7,341 bases of DNA from Gammaproteobacteria bacterium (GTDB lineage: Bacteria; Pseudomonadota; Gammaproteobacteria; Competibacterales; Competibacteraceae): the NCBI GenBank assembly GCA_003562535.1, contig PWUP01000157.1, forward strand, positions 1 to 7,341. The letters are read 5' to 3'. Below the pieces are notes generated by a model. That model saw nothing but the letters and a program-made list of their open reading frames with translations. It made no database searches and had not been told where the DNA came from. Below are positions 1-4,924 of the stretch, in pieces (position 1 is the stretch's first letter; every line of letters starts with the position of its first letter). A program made the position numbers and the translations under genes.

Positions 1-283
1 AAGGGTTTCCCGCACGACGGGGTGGGCATACCTCGGGTTTCCATGCCGTCATTCCGCCATGGACTGGCGGAATCCAGTCACAGGGAGGTGAAGGGTCGGC
101 TAACCAAGGGGGTTGAATGTGCCCCCCTGATGCCGCGACTGATTCCCAGGCAGCCGTCCTTGGCACTGGATTCCGCCCATCCCTGGCGGAATGACGAGGT
201 GGATGATGGATGTTCGGTATGCATTCCAAAAAAAACAAAGAGATAAGCCTTAACTTAATGGCAGTGACCTTAATGGGTATGGC
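1..283. other. Non-coding stretch downstream of the operon
   Basis: I see no credible gene here. The stretch holds the inverted-repeat element at 47-196, an A-rich run at 228-239, and three copies of CTTAATG at 254-260, 269-275 and 283-289. A short direct repeat GGGTTTCC occurs at 3-10 and 35-42. A 74-codon plus-strand reading frame crosses the repeat element, but its protein is low in recognisable structure and it has no convincing ribosome binding site, so I treat it as chance. Confidence 0.7.
47..196. repeat. Palindromic repeat element (REP-doublet or MITE-like)
   Basis: The two ends are inverted copies of each other: 47-78 pairs with 165-196 at 29 of 32 positions, and the outer 13 bp (47-59 with 184-196) and inner 13 bp (66-78 with 165-177) match perfectly. 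Each end is also a hairpin by itself: 51-59 with 65-73 (9-bp stem, 5-nt loop) and 170-177 with 185-192 (8-bp stem, 7-nt loop). Between them lie further short inverted pairs, 104-109 with 158-163 and 107-112 with 123-128. The CGTCATTCCGCC...GGCGGAAT pattern resembles dispersed intergenic repeats common in proteobacteria (from memory, not searched). No clear target-site duplication is visible and there is no coding capacity. Confidence 0.7.
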
Positions 284-286
284 TTA
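228..286 (-). terminator. Weak candidate intrinsic terminator of the operon
   Basis: On the minus strand, just past the last gene, TAAGCC (281-286, including the stop codon) can pair with GGCTTA (244-249). This is followed after a few bases by TTTG and then eight T (228-235). The T run is convincing, but the stem is only 6 bp with a 31-nt loop, and it overlaps the stop codon. It is placed where a terminator is expected, but the structure is poor, so termination may instead involve Rho or the repeat element further on. Confidence 0.3.
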
Positions 287-2305
287 ATGACTGTCCAGTA
301 ACTCGGCTAAAGTCGCGTAGTCGTATTGTTGGGCGAGATAACTCAGTCCTGCCGCCGTATCAGGCGCTTGTTCAGCCACACCAGCAATCAGGGATTCCAA
401 CTGGTTCATATCACCTTGGTCTAGGGCTTGGCGCATAGCGCTCACCGATTCCGCAGGCAGTGCTGCGATGTTTACAGCGCTCAGCGCTGGTCGCCGTGCG
501 GGGTGCGAGCGTTCAAAGTGCTCCAGCCTAGTGTCGCCTCCGGGCGGATAGTCTGGCGTGGTTGCCGCATTGGCTGTTTTAACGCGCACTTGAAATGCAA
601 AACAACTGCCTTGGCCCATCTCACTGGTCACGGTTAATTGTCCACCCATCAGCTCAACCAAACGCTGGCTAATGGTTAAACCTAAACCCGTGCCTCCCGC
701 TTGATAACCGGCAGTAGCTTGTTGAAACGTATCAAAAATACGAGTTTGATCGGCAGGATCAATCCCCTCTCCGGTATCCGTAACGGCTACGGCCAGTTGA
801 ATGGCTTCGGAATCAATCGCCTCAGTGTGAGCCTCAACGGTTAGGGTCACTCCGCCGACGCGAGTAAATTTAATCGCATTGCTCACTAGGTTGATCAATA
901 CTTGGCGCAGCTTGGTTTCATCCGCGTGGAGGTAAACAGGAACGGTGTCTTGCCCCTCGATTTGGAAGTGTAAGCCTTTATTCTGAGCGTTCAAGGAAAA
1001 AACATGATAGAGATCGTTTAATAAACGATGAAAATTAAATGTGTTAGGCTGTAAACGCGCTTGACCGGCTTCGATTTTGGAAAAATCTAAAATATCATTG
1101 ACCAGAGCGAGCAAATGCTCACTATTGCTCATGACGGTTTGCACGTACTCGCGGTGTTGGGCGCTTAACGTCGAATCTCGTTCCAGAAGTCGGGTAAAGC
1201 CGATAATGGCATTTAAGGGGGTGCGGATCTCATGGCTGATATTGGCCATAAAGGCACTTTTAGTCCGAGCGGCGTCCTCAGCGTTGTGCTGGGCTTGTTT
1301 CAGTGCCGTAATATCGCGGCCCACCCCTTGGATTTCCACGATTACTCCATGGTCATCCAAGATGGCGCTGTCTTCCCATGCCAGCCACCGCCAGCCCTCC
1401 ACCGTCCACGCCCGTTGTTCCAAATACACCCGATAAGGAGGATCCAGTAACCGTTCCATAGCGCTGAGGGTACTGGCCAAATCATCCTCATGCACCAGTG
1501 GGGCAAAAGACTGGCCGATTAATTCGCTGCGCTGTTTGCCAAACCTGCGGCAATACACATCGTTGACATAGGTGAACCGATTGGCCGTATCAACACGCAC
1601 AATCAAATCCTGTTGCGATTCCACCAGCCCGCGATACAAGCGGGCTTGAGCGTCGCGGTCGTGTTGGGCGCGGCGGCGTTTGGCGATATTCCACACCAAC
1701 ACCAGAATAATCACACCTTGTAAACTGATCGCCAGCAATAACCACACTAATTGCCGTTGCCGCTGAGTTTCAATGGCCTCAGTTTGGGCATCGACCATCT
1801 CTTCGAGCAGAGTTTGATAATGCCACAAGTCCTCGGTCTCATAACGGCCAGGCGTGATGTCATGGATAATCGACAGTAAACGCTGCTCGCCCTCAAACCG
1901 GATTGGGCTGGAATACACCGCCACCGTGCGGATTTCGCCACTGGCTAATTGGTGACGAAAAATAAAATAATTGCGATCTTGTGCCGCCGCCCGTTGCCAT
2001 TCTTGTTCGACTTGTTCGGGCAGCAAGGTGTTAATGTCTTGAATGCGCTGCTGGCGTAATTGCTCACGACGGTAACCGTAAAAGCGTGCGGCGGCTGGGT
2101 TGGCATCGGTGATCCGTCCTGTGGCGGGATCAATAAGCAGCATAACGGCGGAGTGCTGTTCAAACAGAGTGGTAAAATCAATCTCATTGCTGTCTGCCCA
2201 TGCTGGAGCCAAGCACAGCAGCCCTAAACTATAGAGTATGAGAAAGATTAACAATCTGTTACCGAGACCGAGTTTCAGGGTTCGAACGGTAGGCAGAGTC
2301 ATCAT
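284..2305 (-). CDS. Membrane sensor histidine kinase with two PAS domains, no receiver
   Basis: The 673-residue protein is complete. An N-terminal hydrophobic stretch (about 16-36, ending ALA-like at AWA|DS) looks like a signal peptide or anchor. A PAS domain (about 43-152, ending SIIHDIT) comes next, then a second membrane helix (187-206), so this PAS is predicted periplasmic. A cytoplasmic PAS follows (about 224-335), then HisKA with the phospho-accepting His358 in SHEIRTPLN, and HATPase_c with the N box around Asn476, DTGEG at 510-514 and GGTGLGLTIS at 537-546. All catalytic motifs are intact, so autophosphorylation is expected. After the ATPase come a Pro/Arg-rich linker and a ~57-residue tail (615-671) like the one in the other kinase of this operon. 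Unlike that kinase it has no receiver. The start is the first of two tandem ATGs, with GAGGGG 5 nt upstream. The phosphotransfer partner is probably the receiver of the gene before it (inference). The ligand is unknown. Confidence 0.92.
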   Translation of the reverse strand: MMTLPTVRTLKLGLGNRLLIFLILYSLGLLCLAPAWADSNEIDFTTLFEQHSAVMLLIDPATGRITDANPAAARFYGYRREQLRQQRIQDINTLLPEQVEQEWQRAAAQDRNYFIFRHQLASGEIRTVAVYSSPIRFEGEQRLLSIIHDITPGRYETEDLWHYQTLLEEMVDAQTEAIETQRQRQLVWLLLAISLQGVIILVLVWNIAKRRRAQHDRDAQARLYRGLVESQQDLIVRVDTANRFTYVNDVYCRRFGKQRSELIGQSFAPLVHEDDLASTLSAMERLLDPPYRVYLEQRAWTVEGWRWLAWEDSAILDDHGVIVEIQGVGRDITALKQAQHNAEDAARTKSAFMANISHEIRTPLNAIIGFTRLLERDSTLSAQHREYVQTVMSNSEHLLALVNDILDFSKIEAGQARLQPNTFNFHRLLNDLYHVFSLNAQNKGLHFQIEGQDTVPVYLHADETKLRQVLINLVSNAIKFTRVGGVTLTVEAHTEAIDSEAIQLAVAVTDTGEGIDPADQTRIFDTFQQATAGYQAGGTGLGLTISQRLVELMGGQLTVTSEMGQGSCFAFQVRVKTANAATTPDYPPGGDTRLEHFERSHPARRPALSAVNIAALPAESVSAMRQALDQGDMNQLESLIAGVAEQAPDTAAGLSYLAQQYDYATLAELLDSH

Positions 2306-2310
2306 TCAGT

Positions 2311-2316
2311 CCCCTC
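2311..2316 (-). promoter_or_regulatory. Ribosome binding site of the second histidine kinase
   Basis: On the minus strand GAGGGG lies 5 nt before the first of two tandem ATG codons (2303-2305, then 2300-2302). It supports the upstream ATG. The motif sits in a G/A-rich run that looks like a degenerate extension of the neighbouring palindromic repeat. Confidence 0.55.
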
Positions 2317-2360
2317 TCCCCCATTGCCCCTCACCGCAACCCTCTCCCAAAGGGAGAGGG
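2311..2360. repeat. CCCTCTCCC palindromic intergenic repeat
   Basis: A perfect 9-bp stem (2340-2348 with 2352-2360) closes on a 3-nt loop. On the minus strand it reads CCCTCTCCC-TTT-GGGAGAGGG followed by TTGCGGTGAGGGG and then a second GGGAGAGGGG run (2311-2320). This layout closely resembles a dispersed repeat common between genes in many gamma- and betaproteobacteria (recognised from memory). The second G-rich run provides the Shine-Dalgarno sequence of the following kinase gene. It does not look like an intrinsic terminator. Confidence 0.7.
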
Positions 2361-2414
2361 AGCTTAAGGCAGGGGGGCGCTGAGTGCTGACTAGGCAGAA
2401 TCATCCGTAGCAAC

Positions 2415-4922
2415 TTAAAGTGTTTGGCGCAGGTGTTGTAACTGGTGTAAAAACGCGGTACGCAGTGCAGCGAGCTGCGCTTGCGGCGTTTCCAGATCCG
2501 CCTGTGGATCGGTTTGATAACGGTGTACTACCGTGTTTGCCTGCGCATGTAGGGCGGCATGCTGCTGTTCCAGCTCGTCGAAACTCGGGTCATACTGGAG
2601 GGCATGGCGGGTTGCGGGGCTATGCAGCCAGCGACTGAAACGGCAGCAGGCCTGATCCAACGGTGGCGGAGAGGGGGTTTGGCCGCTTAAATAGTCGCTC
2701 AGTGTTTGATACCACGTCTCATGCTCCAACTCAGCGAGCAGACTGGGAATCTGTTCCGCATTTAATGTGACACTGCGGTACCAAGTAACCGGAACTTGCC
2801 AAGCGCCTAACCACTGGAGTACGGAGGTTGCCGGCATGGGGCGAGCAATGCCATAGCCTTGCCCAAATTCACATCCAAGCTCCAGCAGCAACCGCCCATG
2901 CGCTTCGGTTTCTACGCCTTCAGCGACTACAAAGCGGTCGAAGCTTTGAGCCAGACCCAGAATACTATGGATAATGACCACATGTTCGATGTCCGCTAAC
3001 ATTTGGCGGACAAAACTCTGATCGATTTTCAGGGTGGTGGCCGGCAGTTGTTTAAGAAACGTCAGCGATGAATAGCCGGTGCCGAAATCGTCTAAGGCGC
3101 AGTGTACTCCCATCTGGCGCAAGCGGGCGATGAGTTCTGAGGCGCTGCTCATGTCCTCAATGGCACCGGTTTCAAGAATTTCCAACTCTAATTGTCCAGG
3201 CTGCACACTGGGCTGCTTGTCCAATTGCTGTTGGAGTCGGGCAGCAAATTCGGGGTCGCGCAGTTGCAGGGTACTGACATTGACACTGACCGTAATCGAG
3301 CGGTCTAAACCGGCCTGTTGCCAGTCGGCCAGTTGCTGTAAGGCGGTTTCAATCACCCAATCGCCTACAGCAATGGACAACGGGTGTTGTTCAATCAAAG
3401 GGATGAACGCCCCTGGTGGCACCAGACCTTGTTCGGGATGTTGCCAGCGAATCAGCGCCTCAAAGCCGAGCAACTGGCCACTGCGCATATTAATTTTTGG
3501 CTGATAATACAGAATAAATTCGCGGCGGTTTAAGGCGTGGCGGATGGCTTCAAGTTTAACATAGCGTTCGCGGGGGTTTTGATCCTGCTCGGGATCGAAA
3601 ATATGATAGCGGTTTTTTCCGGCCAGTTTAGCTTGATACATGGCTTGATCGGCTTGGCGCAGCAGTTGATCCGCGTCAATATTCCGCCCTTGGGGATAGC
3701 GGGTGACACCGATGCTGGCGGTAACGACTAACGTATCCGCGCCGAGGGTCATGGGTTGCGACACCGCTTGCAGTAAGCGGTGCACACGAGTGGGTATCGA
3801 CTCATTGGGGCCGCTGAGCAGAGCGACGAACTCATCCCCGCCGATGCGGGCAATACTGTGGCGTATGCGCACTGAATCTCGCAGGCGCTGGCCAAGGGCG
3901 ATAATCAGTTGGTCACCGACCTCACGGCCATAGGTTTCATTCAGCGCAATGAGATCATCCAGATCAATATACGCGACGGCGAGAGGCTCATGGGTCTGCT
4001 GGGAACGAGCCATAGCCGTGTGCAGATGTTCGGTGAAGGCAATGCGGTTAGGCAGGCCGGTGAGGGCATCATGGCGCGCCATATAGTCCAGTTGCGCCTG
4101 ATGATTTTTTTGTTCGGTAATGTCCAGATCAATGCCTGCCATCATTTCTGGGGGGGCATGGGGTTCACTGGGCATGACTTGACCGATAGACCGCAGCCAA
4201 ATCCAATGGCCGTCGTGATGGCGGATGCGGTATTCGATTTCGTAGTGATCCGTTGTCCGGCGCAGCGGTTGGCACAAGGCGTTCATGACCCGCACTTGAT
4301 CATCGGGGTGAACCAAAGCCAGCCATTGGTCTCGGCTGATGTTGGCGAGTGTTTCTGGAGCGTAACCCAAGAGTCGAGCGTAGTGAGCGTCTAAATACAG
4401 GCTGTCGTCGTGCAGATGTCGTTTCCACGTTCCCGCCTGAGCCGCTTGCAGTGCGGTGTGCAGTTGTTGCACTTGTTCCTGAACGCGCTGTTCCAGATGG
4501 CGCTGGTGTTGTTCTAAGGCGTGTTGGGTTTGCCGCAGTTTAAGATGGGTGTTGACCCGAGCCAGCACCTCAGCCTCTTGAAACGGCTTGGTGATATAAT
4601 CCACCCCACCTTCGGTGAACGCACGCACTTTGTGCTCAACATCGGCCGCGGCGCTGATAAAAATGACGGGGATGTGGGCCAAGCGCGGATCCGCTTTGAG
4701 GTGTTGACAGACCTGAAACCCATCCATCTCCGGCATCATAATATCCAGCAAGATCAGATCCGGTGGCGTGTGCGCGGCGGCTCGCAACGCCAAGGCCCCT
4801 CGGGGAAACTGCACCACTCGATAACCTTGAGTGCCCAGTAAGGTGCTGAGCAATCTAAGATTAGCTACAGTATCATCGACAATCATAACCGTTGTTCGAG
4901 GGTGTTCCGCCTGCGCGCTCAT
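2415..4922 (-). CDS. Response regulator with PAS, GGDEF, EAL and C-terminal CZB-like domains
   Basis: This 835-residue soluble protein likely makes or, more probably, breaks down cyclic di-GMP. Domains in order: receiver (about 10-128; acidic Asp16-Asp17, phospho-acceptor Asp60, Lys112 in TKPF); a coiled-coil linker (about 129-158); PAS (about 157-270); GGDEF (about 275-440); EAL (about 455-705); and a CZB-like end (about 727-832). The EAL site is complete: E488 in EALIRW, N548, E581, DDFGTG from 611, K632, E668 in VAEGVE and Q688. The GGDEF signature is exact at 361-365 with Asp320, Asn328 and Asp337, but the usual FK after DxDx is LI and the upstream inhibitory RxxD is RxxH (352-355). The CZB-like end has candidate zinc ligands H734, C760 (in CRFSRW), H788 and H792. 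Phosphodiesterase activity is the best guess. The gene begins 2 nt after the upstream kinase stop and lacks its own kinase, so a kinase of this operon likely phosphorylates it. Confidence 0.93.
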   Translation of the reverse strand: MSAQAEHPRTTVMIVDDTVANLRLLSTLLGTQGYRVVQFPRGALALRAAAHTPPDLILLDIMMPEMDGFQVCQHLKADPRLAHIPVIFISAAADVEHKVRAFTEGGVDYITKPFQEAEVLARVNTHLKLRQTQHALEQHQRHLEQRVQEQVQQLHTALQAAQAGTWKRHLHDDSLYLDAHYARLLGYAPETLANISRDQWLALVHPDDQVRVMNALCQPLRRTTDHYEIEYRIRHHDGHWIWLRSIGQVMPSEPHAPPEMMAGIDLDITEQKNHQAQLDYMARHDALTGLPNRIAFTEHLHTAMARSQQTHEPLAVAYIDLDDLIALNETYGREVGDQLIIALGQRLRDSVRIRHSIARIGGDEFVALLSGPNESIPTRVHRLLQAVSQPMTLGADTLVVTASIGVTRYPQGRNIDADQLLRQADQAMYQAKLAGKNRYHIFDPEQDQNPRERYVKLEAIRHALNRREFILYYQPKINMRSGQLLGFEALIRWQHPEQGLVPPGAFIPLIEQHPLSIAVGDWVIETALQQLADWQQAGLDRSITVSVNVSTLQLRDPEFAARLQQQLDKQPSVQPGQLELEILETGAIEDMSSASELIARLRQMGVHCALDDFGTGYSSLTFLKQLPATTLKIDQSFVRQMLADIEHVVIIHSILGLAQSFDRFVVAEGVETEAHGRLLLELGCEFGQGYGIARPMPATSVLQWLGAWQVPVTWYRSVTLNAEQIPSLLAELEHETWYQTLSDYLSGQTPSPPPLDQACCRFSRWLHSPATRHALQYDPSFDELEQQHAALHAQANTVVHRYQTDPQADLETPQAQLAALRTAFLHQLQHLRQTL

Positions 4923-4924
4923 TG

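Larger units (their letters stand above)
2306..2414. other. 109-nt gap between the c-di-GMP gene and the second kinase
   Basis: This is the only real gap in the operon. It holds the palindromic repeat at 2340-2360, the ribosome binding site of the downstream kinase, and nothing else I recognise. The hairpin is not followed by a T run on the minus strand and I find no good -35/-10 pair, so the three genes are probably still co-transcribed. The gap may nevertheless set a lower level of the last gene. Confidence 0.6.

Noticed and set aside
22..246. 74-codon plus-strand reading frame
   Set aside because: It runs through the inverted-repeat element and a poly-A run, has no convincing ribosome binding site and encodes no recognisable motif.
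2340..2360. Hairpin as an intrinsic terminator after the GGDEF-EAL gene
   Set aside because: On the transcribed strand the stem is followed by TTGCGGTG, not a T run. It fits a dispersed palindromic repeat better.
2306..2414. Internal promoter for the last kinase
   Set aside because: No sigma70-type -35/-10 pair with acceptable spacing can be seen; this does not exclude other sigma factors.
3909..4394. 161-codon plus-strand frame, and other long antisense frames inside the three genes
   Set aside because: They lie opposite conserved domains (here PAS and GGDEF) of well-supported minus-strand genes and look like antisense shadows with no family resemblance.
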